Numbered from the stretch's first letter, positions 7,879 to 16,773 are shown. The stretch is DNA of 64,000 nucleotides from CBDCCT01 sp965214995 (GCA_965214995.1 CBDCCT010000002.1:3782001-3846000), one strand, 5' to 3'. Program-made: numbers and translations. Notes: generated by a model from the sequence alone, not told the origin.

Positions 7879-9089
7879 AGGCGCGCGCCGTGACGCCCCG
7901 CTACTACGGCTGGCGCATCGCCTGGACGCTCGCGGTCACGCAAACGGTCGGCTACGGCGTGCTTTACTACGCGTTCGGCGTGCTCATCGAACCAATGGAG
8001 GCGGAGCTGGGCTGGTCGCGCGGCGAGATTTCGGGGGCGTTCTCGCTGGCGCTGCTCCTGTCGGGCGTAGCCGCGGTGCCCGTGGGGCGTTTTGTGGACG
8101 CGCGCGGGGCGCGCGGGCTCATGACGCTGGCCTCGCTTGCCGGGGCCGCGCTGGTGCTGACCTGGTCTTTCGTCACGAACCTCACAAGTTTCTATTTCGT
8201 GCAGGCGGGCCTCGGCCTGGTCATGGCCGCCGCGCTCTACGAGGTTGCCTTTACGGTGGTGGCGGTGTGGTTTAGGCGGGAGCGCGCCCGCGCGCTGCTC
8301 CTCGTCACGACCGTCGCGGGGCTTGCCTCGACCATCTTTGTGCCGCTCACGACCGGCCTCGTCCACGTTTTCGGCTGGCGGGACGCGCTCAGGGTGCTCG
8401 CGCTCGTGCTGGCCGCGACCGCGCCCTTACACGCGGGGGTGTTGCGGCGGCACCCGCGGGGGCTGGGGTTAGAACCCGACGGGACCCCCTCACCCGACCC
8501 GTCATCCGCCCCACCGCCCCCGGACGTCCGTCCCCGCGACGCCTTGCGCGTGCCCACCTTTTGGTGGCTCACGGGCGCTTTCGCGCTCGACCGCGTTTCG
8601 GTCGTGGCCGTGGCCGCGCACGGCGTCCCGATACTGGGCGAGCGCGGCTACGCCCCCGGCCTTGTGGCGGCGGCGGTGGGGTCGATTGGGCTTATGCAGA
8701 TTGCGGGCCGCCTCATGTTCGTGCCGCTTGCCCGGCGCGCGCCGCTCCGCCTCCTTTGCGCGCTCGTTTTCGGCGTCCACGCGCTCGGGCTCCTCGCCCT
8801 GCTTGTACTCCCCGGCGGCGCGGGTGTGTGGCTTTTCGCGCTCCTTTTCGGCGCGGCCAACGGGGCGGGCACCTTGGCGCGCGCCGCGCTTATCGGCGAC
8901 CTTTACGGCTCGGCGCACTACGGCGGCATCGGCGGGAGCATGGCGACCGCGGTCGCCATCGTGGGAACCGCCGCGCCGCTGGGCGCGGGGGCGCTCCACG
9001 ACCTCTGGGGAGGGTACGACCCGGTGTTGTGGGGGCTGGTGGGTTTGTCCGCGCTCGCAGGATTCGCCATCATGCGCGTGCGGCCTTAA
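7875..9089 (+). CDS. MFS transporter
   Basis: 404 residues with about 12 predicted membrane segments. It begins RYYGWRIAWTLAVTQTVGYGVLYYAFGV, like the monocarboxylate/oxalate-formate branch of the MFS, and has the loop VGRFVDARGARGLM corresponding to MFS motif A. A cytoplasmic proline-rich linker (~residues 205-220) divides the two halves. The GTG start overlaps the oxidoreductase stop (GTGA). It is the likely exporter of the product of the ArsR-controlled cluster; the substrate is unknown. Confidence 0.85.
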   Translation: MKARAVTPRYYGWRIAWTLAVTQTVGYGVLYYAFGVLIEPMEAELGWSRGEISGAFSLALLLSGVAAVPVGRFVDARGARGLMTLASLAGAALVLTWSFVTNLTSFYFVQAGLGLVMAAALYEVAFTVVAVWFRRERARALLLVTTVAGLASTIFVPLTTGLVHVFGWRDALRVLALVLAATAPLHAGVLRRHPRGLGLEPDGTPSPDPSSAPPPPDVRPRDALRVPTFWWLTGAFALDRVSVVAVAAHGVPILGERGYAPGLVAAAVGSIGLMQIAGRLMFVPLARRAPLRLLCALVFGVHALGLLALLVLPGGAGVWLFALLFGAANGAGTLARAALIGDLYGSAHYGGIGGSMATAVAIVGTAAPLGAGALHDLWGGYDPVLWGLVGLSALAGFAIMRVRP

Positions 9090-9196
9090 CCGAGCTCGCT
9101 GACGTGGAGGCAGGTCGCGCCGGGCCGAGGGCGACCGTAAAGACTTGAGCCCCACGCGCGGCGTGGTGGTACACTGCCAAAACAGCGGAGGAGCGT

Positions 9197-9667
9197 GTGA
9201 GCCACAAACCCGACTACGAAGCCATGTTGGACGTCGCCCTCGCCGAGGCCGAGGCGGGGCACCGAGAGGGCGGCGTTCCTATCGGCGCGGCGCTCTTTAC
9301 GCGTGATGGTGCCTTGCTCGGGCGCGGCCACAACCGCCGCGTGCAGTCGGGCGACCCGTCGCTACACGCCGAGACGGACGCCTTTCGCAACGCGGGCCGC
9401 AGGCGCTCGTACAAAGACACAATTATGGTCACGACGCTGGCACCCTGCTGGTACTGTAGCGGCTTGGTGCGCCAGTTCGGTATTCCTACGGTGGTGGTGG
9501 GCGAGTCGGAGACGTTTCGGGGCGGTGTGGAGTGGCTGCTCGAGAACGGCGTGGAGGTCGTAGACCTAGACTCGCACGCGTGCAAAAGCCTGCTCCAAGG
9601 CTTTATCGCCGAGCATCCCGAGGTGTGGCATGAGGACATCGGGGAAGTTGCGGGTGAGGACGCGTGA
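9197..9667 (+). CDS. Nucleoside/cytosine deaminase-like zinc enzyme
   Basis: 156-residue CDA-fold deaminase with the zinc motif HAETDAFRN and, about 30 residues later, APCWYCSGL (HAE plus PCxxC). Preceding GGVPIGAALFTRDGALLGRG is typical of yeast-type cytosine deaminases, and the tail PEVWHEDIGE resembles that group. The GTG has GGAGGAG upstream. Possible promoter: TTGAGC at 9145-9150 and TACACT at 9170-9175 with a long 19-bp spacer. Substrate (cytosine, creatinine-like or purine base) cannot be fixed from sequence. Confidence 0.85.
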   Translation: MSHKPDYEAMLDVALAEAEAGHREGGVPIGAALFTRDGALLGRGHNRRVQSGDPSLHAETDAFRNAGRRRSYKDTIMVTTLAPCWYCSGLVRQFGIPTVVVGESETFRGGVEWLLENGVEVVDLDSHACKSLLQGFIAEHPEVWHEDIGEVAGEDA

Positions 9668-9903
9668 ACCTCGCCGGTCTCGCGCTCGTCGTCCTAGGCA
9701 TCCTCGCGCTCGTCGCGGGCCTCGCCGGGGGCGTGGCGCAGCTTTTCCGCGAACGCGCTTCCGTAAACGCGCAGGCCGCCCCGCCGCCCACAGACTTTGT
9801 GAAAGCCTTGACCGAACTCCTTAAAGCCCTCGCCCAAGCGCCCACCTGGCTGGCGCTGGTCGTGGTCGGTATTATCCTGATTGTGCTCGGCGCGTCGCTC
9901 TAG
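9664..9903 (+). CDS. Small two-helix membrane protein
   Basis: 79 residues: a hydrophobic helix near residues 3-24, a short polar region with PPPTDFVKALTELLKAL, and a second hydrophobic helix near 60-78. The GTG start overlaps the deaminase stop (GTGA) and the stop lies 5 bp before the ComB-like gene, so it sits inside an operon. No family recognised. Confidence 0.6.
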   Translation: MNLAGLALVVLGILALVAGLAGGVAQLFRERASVNAQAAPPPTDFVKALTELLKALAQAPTWLALVVVGIILIVLGASL

Positions 9904-9908
9904 CCCCT

Positions 9909-10634
9909 GTGGCCTCGTTTTACAACCAGGCCGACTATGAGGTGCGGCTCGAGTGGGACGCGGAAGCTCTCACCTACCTCGCCCCGCACACCGAGGCGGT
10001 GGTGATAGTTGACGTGCTCTCGTTCTCGACCTGTGTAGACGTTGCCACGGCCCGCGGCGCTTTTGTTCTGCCCTACGCCTGGAACGACGCGTCCGCCGCC
10101 CCTTACGCCGCCAAGAAGGGGGCGCTGCTCGCGGGCGAACGCGCCGGTAAAGGCTTTTCTCTGTCGCCCGCCTCTTTGCAAGCCATCCCGGCGGGTGCGC
10201 GCCTGGTGCTGCCCTCGCCCAACGGCTCGAGCCTGACCCTGCTTGCCACGGAGCGCGGGGGCGTGCTCACCGCGTGTTTGCGGAACGCCCCCGCCGTGGC
10301 GAGATACGTGCGCGAACATTTCGCCACCGTCACGGTCGTCGCCGCGGGAGAACGCTGGCCGGGGGGCGGGTTGAGGGTCGCGCTTGAAGACCTTTTGGGC
10401 GCGGGCGCGTTCATCAGTTTTTTAAACCGTCCCTCATCCCCCGAAGCGGCTGCGGCAAGGGCTGCATTTGAAAGCGTGAAAGACCTTGCGACCACCCTGA
10501 AAACCTGCGCCTCCGGGAGAGAACTCGCCACGCGCGGTTTCGAGGCCGACGTGGAACTCGCCGCGGCGTTCGGCGTTAGCGGAGCGGTGCCGGTGTTCGA
10601 GGGGGACGCCTACGCCAACCGAGGTAGCGGCTAA
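9909..10634 (+). CDS. 2-phosphosulfolactate phosphatase (ComB) family protein
   Basis: 241 residues matching the ComB fold: VVIVDVLSFSTCVDVATARGA near the N-terminus, LLAGERAGKGF, LVLPSPNGSSLT, and VVAAGERWPGG in the second half. ComB acts in coenzyme M synthesis in archaea, but bacterial homologues are widespread and mostly of unknown role. GTG start 5 bp after the previous gene; no Shine-Dalgarno is obvious, so coupling is likely. No other CoM genes are seen nearby. Confidence 0.8.
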   Translation: MASFYNQADYEVRLEWDAEALTYLAPHTEAVVIVDVLSFSTCVDVATARGAFVLPYAWNDASAAPYAAKKGALLAGERAGKGFSLSPASLQAIPAGARLVLPSPNGSSLTLLATERGGVLTACLRNAPAVARYVREHFATVTVVAAGERWPGGGLRVALEDLLGAGAFISFLNRPSSPEAAAARAAFESVKDLATTLKTCASGRELATRGFEADVELAAAFGVSGAVPVFEGDAYANRGSG

Positions 10635-10648
10635 GCGCGCGGTCTGTC

Positions 10649-10700
10649 AAGCGTGTCAAGTATTGTCATCTTGACACGCTTTACCGAAGTCGCATAGGAT
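10649..10700 (+). promoter_or_regulatory. Palindromic operator overlapping a promoter for the ABC exporter
   Basis: Perfect 12-bp inverted repeat: AAGCGTGTCAAG (10649-10660) and CTTGACACGCTT (10670-10681), 9-bp spacer. The right arm contains a consensus -35 TTGACA (10671-10676); TAGGAT (10695-10700) follows after 18 bp. It reads as a repressor site over a sigma-A promoter facing the ABC exporter 210 bp away. It could also act as a hairpin ending the ComB transcript, though no U-run follows. The ~200-nt leader to 10911 shows no gene. Confidence 0.6.
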
Positions 10701-10911
10701 AGCCCCAGAAGGAGCCCCGCCCAAGCTCACCCAACCTGTTGCAGCGTCCTATACGACGTTGCGCTTTGCGCCGCCTCGACTCAAAACACGCCTGCCTGTT
10801 TCCGTCGTCACTGGGCAAAGAAACCGCACGCAATCGTTACGCCTTTGAAGTTCGGTTCAACGCGTTTAAACAAGCAATTTAGGTATTCATAAACAGCTTT
10901 TAGGAGTTCCT

Positions 10912-12711
10912 GTGGCCGTTCAGTCCGCACGCGTCAACGAGTCAAAAGGTGAGTTTAGCGTCGGGAACGCTCATGTTTATGACCGCTCGAGCCCCCTACG
11001 CTGGATTCTCTCGCACCTAGCGCGCTACAAAGGTTTTATCATAAGTTTCCTCGCCGCGGGCCTCTTAACCAACGTGCTCTTCGCCGCCGTGCCGCGCCTC
11101 ACCGGGGTGGCCTTTGACGAGGTGCTTCAGCCCCAGCCGAGCGTGCGGCGCTTGGGGCTCCTCGCGCTCGCGGTCCTCGGCATCGCCCTCCTGCGCGGGG
11201 TGCTCGACCTTGTCAGCTCATTCTCGGTCGAGACGCTGGGGCAGCGCTTAGAGCGCGACGCGCGCGACGAGCTCTACTTGAGCCTGCTTGGCAAAAGCCA
11301 GACCTTTCACAACCGCCAGCGTGTGGGCGACATTATGGCTCGAGCCGCCAACGACGTGCGGCAGCTCAACCCGATGATGAACCCCGGCGTGTCGCTTATC
11401 ACGGAGTCCCTCACGGGCATCATCACGCCGCTCGTGTTCATCGCTTTTATCGAGCCCAGCTTGCTCCTCGCGCCCGTTCTTTTTGTCGTCGCGTTCGGCT
11501 TCGCGCTGCGCGACTACATGCGGCGCTTGACCCCCGTGTCGGGCGCGATGCGTAGGCGGTTCGGCGAGCTCAACGCCGGGCTCAACGAGACGATGACCGG
11601 CATCGAGGTGGTCAAGGCGTCCGCGCAGGAGGTTTTCGAGCGCGGGCGCTTCGTCCGGAACGCCGCACTCTACCGCAACGCCTTTGTCGCGCAGGGCGAG
11701 GTGCAGGCGCGTTACCTGCCGCTCTTGCTTTTCGGGGTGGCGCTGGCGGGGAGCTTTGCGCACGGGCTTCTGTTGCTCTCTCAAGGCGCGCTCTCGGTGG
11801 GGGACTTAGTCGCCTACGTGGGGCTCGTCGGGGCGCTCCAGTTTCCCGCCTTTATCTCGGTGTTTACCTTTTCGCTCGTGCAGCTCGGGGTGGCGGGCGC
11901 GGAGCGGATTTTGGAACTCATGCGCGAAGAAACCGAGTTTGACGAAAACGCGGCGGGCCACGCGGCCCCCATCGGCGGCGAAATCGTCTTTGAAAACGTG
12001 TCTTTCGGCTACGGCACTGGTGGTGATAAGGCCGAGTCCATCCTGCGCAACCTCACCTTTACCGCCAAGCCGGGCGAAACCGTCGCCATCGTCGGCCAGA
12101 CGGGCTCGGGCAAATCGACCCTAACCAAGCTCGTCAACCGCGTGTACGACGTGAGCGAGGGGCGCATTTTGGTTGACGGGGTGGACGTGCGCGACTGGAA
12201 CCTCTCTTCGCTGCGCTCGCAGGTCTCGGTCATCGAACAAGACGTATTTCTCTTCTCGCGCTCCGTTGCCGACAACATCGCCTTTGGTCTCGGGGATGCC
12301 GACCGCGAGGCGGTGGTGGCGGCCGCGGAGGCCGCGCAGGCGGACGGCTTTATCCGCGGATTTTCTGACGGCTACGACACGGTCATCGGCGAGCGCGGCG
12401 TGACGCTCTCGGGCGGGCAGCGCCAGCGCCTGGCTATTGCCAGGGCGCTCCTAACAGACCCGCGCATCCTCATCTTGGACGACGCCACCAGCGCGGTCGA
12501 CAGCGCGACCGAGGACGACATCCAGGGGGCCATCAACCGCGTCCTGGAGGGCCGCACCACCCTGATGATCACCCACCGCCTCTCCCAAATCCGCCGCGCC
12601 GACACCATTTTGGTTTTGCACGGGGGCGCGCTTATCGACAAAGGTACACACGACGAGCTCTTAGGACGTTGCGCGCTCTACCGCAGAATTTTTGCGAGAT
12701 ACGAGGACTAA
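10912..12711 (+). CDS. ABC exporter half-transporter, subunit 1 (degenerate Walker B)
   Basis: 599-residue type IV ABC exporter: six membrane helices (residues ~35-320) and a C-terminal ATPase. Walker A is GQTGSGKST, signature LSGGQRQRLAIARAL, Walker B LILDDATSAVD. The usual catalytic glutamate after Walker B is aspartate here, a mark of the inactive site in heterodimeric exporters. GTG start has TTTTAGGAGT upstream. It pairs with the next gene, which starts directly after this stop. Probable role: multidrug or lipid export in the inner membrane. Confidence 0.92.
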   Translation: MAVQSARVNESKGEFSVGNAHVYDRSSPLRWILSHLARYKGFIISFLAAGLLTNVLFAAVPRLTGVAFDEVLQPQPSVRRLGLLALAVLGIALLRGVLDLVSSFSVETLGQRLERDARDELYLSLLGKSQTFHNRQRVGDIMARAANDVRQLNPMMNPGVSLITESLTGIITPLVFIAFIEPSLLLAPVLFVVAFGFALRDYMRRLTPVSGAMRRRFGELNAGLNETMTGIEVVKASAQEVFERGRFVRNAALYRNAFVAQGEVQARYLPLLLFGVALAGSFAHGLLLLSQGALSVGDLVAYVGLVGALQFPAFISVFTFSLVQLGVAGAERILELMREETEFDENAAGHAAPIGGEIVFENVSFGYGTGGDKAESILRNLTFTAKPGETVAIVGQTGSGKSTLTKLVNRVYDVSEGRILVDGVDVRDWNLSSLRSQVSVIEQDVFLFSRSVADNIAFGLGDADREAVVAAAEAAQADGFIRGFSDGYDTVIGERGVTLSGGQRQRLAIARALLTDPRILILDDATSAVDSATEDDIQGAINRVLEGRTTLMITHRLSQIRRADTILVLHGGALIDKGTHDELLGRCALYRRIFARYED

Positions 12712-14532
12712 ATGGGCTTTGTGATGGACGGCCTCGCTGGCGAGGCCTACGACCGCTCCTACTCGGACGCCACGCTCTTGCGCCGCATCCTCTCCTACTT
12801 CCGGCCTTTTGCGCTGGTCATGATGTTCGTCGCGGTGATGATTTTTCTCAACGCAGCGATGGACGCGCTCCTGCCGGTTTTGATCGCGCGCGGCATCGAC
12901 GCGCTGGGCGAGCCCCAAACGGGCGAGACCGGCCTGTGGGGGCGGACCGCGTGGCTTTTGGTCGCCATCCTCTCGGCGGGCGTGCTTTCTTGGACTTTCA
13001 ACTTCTTTAGGCAACGCTACACCGCCAGGGCGGTGGGCAACGTCGTGCTTGACCTCCGCAAGGACGCCTTCGACGCGGTTTTGAAGCGCGACCTGTCCTT
13101 TTACGACGAGTACGCGACGGGCAAAATCGTGAGCCGCGTGACCTCGGACACCCAGGACTTTTCCACCGTAGTCACGCTGACCCTAAACCTGATGAGCCAA
13201 CTCCTCCAGGTGGTCATCATCGTTACGATTCTCTTCTTTATCGACGTGCGGCTGACGCTTATCGTCCTCTCCATCGCCCCCTTTATCGTGGCGGCGGCGC
13301 TCGCCTTTCGCCGCATCGCGCGCTTTACCAGCCAGGGCGCGCGGCGCGTGCTCGCGCAGGTGAACCAGACCGTGCAGGAGACGGTCACGGGCATAGGCGT
13401 CGCCAAGGCGTTCCGGCAGGAAAGCACCATCTACCGCGAGTTTGGCGAGGTCAACGCCCAGTCGTACGCGCTCAACCTGCGCCAGGGGCTCGTCTTTAGC
13501 GCCATCTTCCCCGTGCTCGGCGCGCTCGGGGGCGTCGGCACCGCGCTCGTCATCTATTTCGGTGGGCGCGGCGTCCTGGGCGGCGCGCTCACGCCCGGCG
13601 AGTGGTTTTTGTTCGCGCAGAGCCTCGCGCTCTTTCTTTTCCCCCTGACCAGCATCGCCTCGTTCTGGAGCCAGTTTCAATTGGGTCTCGCGGCCAGCGA
13701 GCGGGTTTTCGCGCTTGTCGATGCCGAGCCGAGGGTGGTCCAAAGGGACAACCAGCCCGTGCCCGAACTCGCGGGGCGCATCGAGTTTCGGGGGGTCGAT
13801 TTTCGCTACACGGTCCAGGAACAAGTGCTGCACGACTTCAGCCTGACCATCAGGGCGGGGGAGACCGTTGCTTTGGTCGGTCACACGGGCGCGGGCAAAT
13901 CGAGCTTGGGCAAGCTCGCCGCGCGCTTTTACGAGTTTCAGGGTGGTGAGCTGCTGATTGACGGGCGCGACATCCGCTCGCTCGACTTAAGCGCCTACCG
14001 CCGCCATCTGGGCATCGTCCAGCAGACGCCCTTCCTTTTTAGCGGCACGGTGCGCGACAACGTCCGTTACGGCTCCCCGGAGGCCGCGGACGAGGCGGTG
14101 CGGGAGGTGGCCGCGCGCATCGGCGGGGGGGACTGGCTCGAGTCCCTCCCCCACGGCTTAGACACCGACGTGGGCGAGGCGGGCCGCAGCCTGTCGATGG
14201 GCCAGCGCCAGCTCGTGGTCTTGTCGAGGGTGCTCCTCCAGAACCCGCGCATCTTGATTCTCGACGAGGCCACCGCCAGCGTGGACCCCTTAACCGAGGC
14301 GCAGATTCAGGAGGGGCTCGAGGTCGTCTTGCGCGAGCGCACCGCCATCGTGATTGCGCACAGGCTCTCAACCGTAAGAACCGCGAACCGCATCATCGTG
14401 CTTAGAGAGGGTGAAGTGATTGAGGAGGGCACGCACGAGGGGCTGGTGGAAAGGGGCGGGCACTACGCGGAGCTTTACAACACCTATTTTCGGCACCAGT
14501 CGCCGGACTATGACCCGGCGGCGTTGGCTTAA
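12712..14532 (+). CDS. ABC exporter half-transporter, subunit 2 (catalytic partner)
   Basis: 606 residues, six-helix membrane domain then ATPase with Walker A GHTGAGKSS, signature LSMGQRQLVVLSRVL (glycine replaced in LSGGQ) and intact Walker B ILILDEATASVDP. The altered signature would face the aspartate-bearing Walker B of subunit 1, so one composite site is degenerate and the other canonical, as in TM287/288- and TmrAB-type exporters. ATG follows the upstream stop with no gap, indicating strict co-expression. Confidence 0.92.
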   Translation: MGFVMDGLAGEAYDRSYSDATLLRRILSYFRPFALVMMFVAVMIFLNAAMDALLPVLIARGIDALGEPQTGETGLWGRTAWLLVAILSAGVLSWTFNFFRQRYTARAVGNVVLDLRKDAFDAVLKRDLSFYDEYATGKIVSRVTSDTQDFSTVVTLTLNLMSQLLQVVIIVTILFFIDVRLTLIVLSIAPFIVAAALAFRRIARFTSQGARRVLAQVNQTVQETVTGIGVAKAFRQESTIYREFGEVNAQSYALNLRQGLVFSAIFPVLGALGGVGTALVIYFGGRGVLGGALTPGEWFLFAQSLALFLFPLTSIASFWSQFQLGLAASERVFALVDAEPRVVQRDNQPVPELAGRIEFRGVDFRYTVQEQVLHDFSLTIRAGETVALVGHTGAGKSSLGKLAARFYEFQGGELLIDGRDIRSLDLSAYRRHLGIVQQTPFLFSGTVRDNVRYGSPEAADEAVREVAARIGGGDWLESLPHGLDTDVGEAGRSLSMGQRQLVVLSRVLLQNPRILILDEATASVDPLTEAQIQEGLEVVLRERTAIVIAHRLSTVRTANRIIVLREGEVIEEGTHEGLVERGGHYAELYNTYFRHQSPDYDPAALA

Positions 14533-14617
14533 AGCGTTTGTGAAACCCGAACGCGTGCTCGAGAGGTGGCTACAACGCCAATGCGCTCGGCGGCGGTCGC
14601 CAACGCTTGTTGGGCGG

Positions 14618-14869
14618 CTAGCGGTAGGCTTCCCGGCGGTGCTTCACGCGGTAGACCGTCACCACCCGAGTTTCATCATCGACATCGTATAAAACACGGT
14701 ACACGCCTACCCGCAGGCTGTAATCGTCTCGCCCGCGAAGTTTCTTCGCGTCCGTTGGTCGAGGCTCATCTGCAAGACCGTCGATATGCTGGCTCACCAA
14801 GCGCGTGTACCCCTCGGGCAATTTTGCAATGTCTTTGACAGCACGCCGCAACACGCGAACGCTATACAT
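14618..14869 (-). CDS. RelE/ParE-family toxin
   Basis: 83-residue RelE-fold mRNA interferase: MYSVRVLRRAVKDIAKLP at the start, LRGRDDYSLRVGVYRVLYDV in the core and a VYRVKHRREAYR tail containing the typical basic/aromatic residues. ATG lies inside the end of the antitoxin gene (8-bp overlap). The frame is intact, so this module looks functional. Confidence 0.85.
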   Translation of the reverse strand: MYSVRVLRRAVKDIAKLPEGYTRLVSQHIDGLADEPRPTDAKKLRGRDDYSLRVGVYRVLYDVDDETRVVTVYRVKHRREAYR

Positions 14870-15083
14870 CGACCCCTTCGGCGCGCAGTTCCGCCTTGGC
14901 CTCTTCCCAAGGGACGGCCTCTTCTCCAGACTCGCGGAGGAAGGCTATTTCTTCAGCGTCCTCAGCGTCTTCAAGTAGAGATAAAAGTTCCTCCCAAAGA
15001 GCGTAGTCGAGAACAACCGCTTTTTTGGTTCCGTCAGCGTCCACCACGAACTGGGCTGCCTGCAACTTTTCAGCAACGGTCAC
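14862..15083 (-). CDS. Antitoxin partner of the RelE toxin
   Basis: 73 residues starting with GTG behind ACGGAGG. The N-terminal TVAEKLQAAQFVVDADGTKKAVVLDYALWEELL resembles small antitoxins that precede RelE toxins; the rest is acidic (EDAEDAEEIAFL), usual for the toxin-neutralising half. A longer upstream reading frame exists but lacks a ribosome binding site. A possible -10 (TAGAAT on this strand) lies at 15103-15108. Confidence 0.75.
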   Translation of the reverse strand: MTVAEKLQAAQFVVDADGTKKAVVLDYALWEELLSLLEDAEDAEEIAFLRESGEEAVPWEEAKAELRAEGVDV

Positions 15084-15217
15084 GTTGAGCCTCCGTACGT
15101 TTATTCTACTCCTGAGAGGCTCGAGGGGAGAGAACTTACAACTTTTGCAAAACATGGAACTCTATGCATGACTCGGTGCCTTTGGTTTAACGTGCGTTTT
15201 TAAGAAATCTGATAAAG

Positions 15218-16432
15218 TTGAGGATGAGGAAAAAAACTTCACATAACTCAGTTCCCAGCAACAAAGCTGAGAAAAGCGATGATCAGAAGCGGGTTTACCT
15301 AAGCCAGTCGGAAGTACCAAGCTATCCATTAGAACAGGCGCTTAGAGTACCAAAAGCCATTGCCGAGCACCTTGCGTATAAGCCAGCTAAACCTCTCCAG
15401 GTTGCTAAAGCAGTGGGTATGCAACCTAATTCAGGCCAGTTTAGGGGAATATGCGGGGCTTCGGTAGCTTATGGTTTAACAAAAGGTAGTTACAGTGCGC
15501 CTGAAATTTCCATTGAGCCATTGGGAATGCGAATTGTTAGACCTTTGGAAGAGAACGACGATTTAAAAGCGCGTCGTGAAGCTCTGCTTAAGCCACGAGT
15601 TATTGGCGAGTTTCTGCGCAGGTACAATAGTGCATCACTTCCACGTCTCGATATTGCTCAAAATGTCCTAACTGATATGGGCGTACCACCGGAAAAAACA
15701 GAAAGCGTTTTGTCGCTAATCTTAGAGGGTGCTGAGTCAGTTGGCTTCATAGAAGAAATCAAGGGCAAGAAGTACATTGATTTAGGGAGGTCACCCTCTG
15801 CTTCACCTGAATCAGAAACTGAAGTTGAGGATACTGAGGAAAACAACCTGGAAAAGGCTAAACCTCCTACAGGCGAGACTGCTGAAAAAGTAAAAGTTCA
15901 ACCACCTGAGTTTCGGAAAGAAAGGCAATCGTTTGGAGACGATGCTGTCTCTGCTCATACGGCTAATAAAAGACGTGTTTATATCACTCATGGCAAGAAC
16001 AAAGCGTTTATTGAGCCGATCAAAAAGCTGCTTAGTTTTGGGGAGCTTGAGGCGGTTGTATCGGTCGAGCGGCAATCTGTCTCTCAACCTGTACCAGATA
16101 AAGTCATGGGTGAAATGAGAGGTTGTGGTGCGGCAATTATTCATGTTGATGCGGAACTCAAGCTGATGGACCAAGAAGCAAATGAACACATTGTTCTTAA
16201 TCCAAATGTCATGATGGAAATAGGGGCAGCGATGGCCTTGTATGGACGGCGTTTCATACTTTTAGTCAAGGAAGGCGTTAAGCTACCCTCAAACCTGCAA
16301 GGACTATATGAGGTAAGATATAAAGGAGACAGTCTTGATGGTGAGGCTACAATTAAACTTCTTGAAGCCATCAATGACATCAAAAATCATCCATTGCCTG
16401 CTCGTTACTCAAATGAAGTAATCTCTGAATAA
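15218..16432 (+). CDS. TIR-like (PF10137-type) nucleotide-binding protein, putative defence effector
   Basis: 404 residues, clearly A+T-richer than its neighbours, which suggests recent transfer. Residues ~40-195 look like a helical/winged-helix module. A charged linker (~200-250) follows. Residues ~253-385 match the predicted TIR-like nucleotide-binding domain also found in CBASS/Pycsar-type effectors: RRVYITHGKNKAFIEPIKKL, VLNPNVMMEIGAAMALYG with the conserved glutamate, RRFILLVKEGVKLPSNLQG. Start is TTG 15218 or ATG 15224. TAAAGT at 15213-15218 suits a leaderless ATG. No cyclase or NTPase partner is adjacent, so any NAD-cleaving antiphage role is inference. Confidence 0.75.
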   Translation: MRMRKKTSHNSVPSNKAEKSDDQKRVYLSQSEVPSYPLEQALRVPKAIAEHLAYKPAKPLQVAKAVGMQPNSGQFRGICGASVAYGLTKGSYSAPEISIEPLGMRIVRPLEENDDLKARREALLKPRVIGEFLRRYNSASLPRLDIAQNVLTDMGVPPEKTESVLSLILEGAESVGFIEEIKGKKYIDLGRSPSASPESETEVEDTEENNLEKAKPPTGETAEKVKVQPPEFRKERQSFGDDAVSAHTANKRRVYITHGKNKAFIEPIKKLLSFGELEAVVSVERQSVSQPVPDKVMGEMRGCGAAIIHVDAELKLMDQEANEHIVLNPNVMMEIGAAMALYGRRFILLVKEGVKLPSNLQGLYEVRYKGDSLDGEATIKLLEAINDIKNHPLPARYSNEVISE

Positions 16433-16433
16433 G

Positions 16434-16491
16434 AATCCAAAAGACCTTTGAACCGCTCGTATGCCCTTTCCCACGCCCCGCTCGAGCCGTC
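16434..16491 (-). pseudogene. Detached copy of the rhaB 3' end
   Basis: On the minus strand this reads GSSGAWERAYERFKGLLD, closely matching the end of the rhamnulokinase at 17170-17226 (GSSRAWNEAYERFKRLLD). The DNA agrees at roughly 80% over ~59 bp by eye. It starts directly after the TIR-like gene stop. The DUF433/DUF5615 module lies between the two copies. It marks an insertion boundary at the rhaB 3' end. Confidence 0.75.
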
Positions 16492-16527
16492 CCACAACTC
16501 CCTTTACCCATGTATGATGGTGCCAGA

Positions 16528-16773
16528 ATGAACGAATCAAAAGCGTCTCTTATCGAGTCAAATCCAAGCATCATGATGGGCAAGCCTGTCGTTAAGGGTA
16601 CGCGCATTACGGTAGAATCCATTTTAGAAAAGCTCGCCAGCGGTGAAAGTAAAGAGCAGCTTCTTTCCGCCTACCCCAGGCTAACGACAGAAGCCATCGA
16701 CGCGTCGATGGCTTTTGCTGCTCAGGTCCTCCGCGCCGACGTGGTCTATCCCACGCCGGACAAGGCGGCGTAA
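16528..16773 (+). CDS. DUF433 antitoxin-like protein
   Basis: 81 residues from ATG 16528 with the DUF433 core SNPSIMMGKPVVKGTRITVESILEKLASG and LLSAYPRLTTEAIDASMAFA. DUF433 proteins commonly precede DUF5615 PIN-like toxins, as here. TATGAT at 16513-16518 could be a -10 giving an almost leaderless mRNA. The stop TAA overlaps the expected first codon of the partner gene. Confidence 0.85.
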   Translation: MNESKASLIESNPSIMMGKPVVKGTRITVESILEKLASGESKEQLLSAYPRLTTEAIDASMAFAAQVLRADVVYPTPDKAA

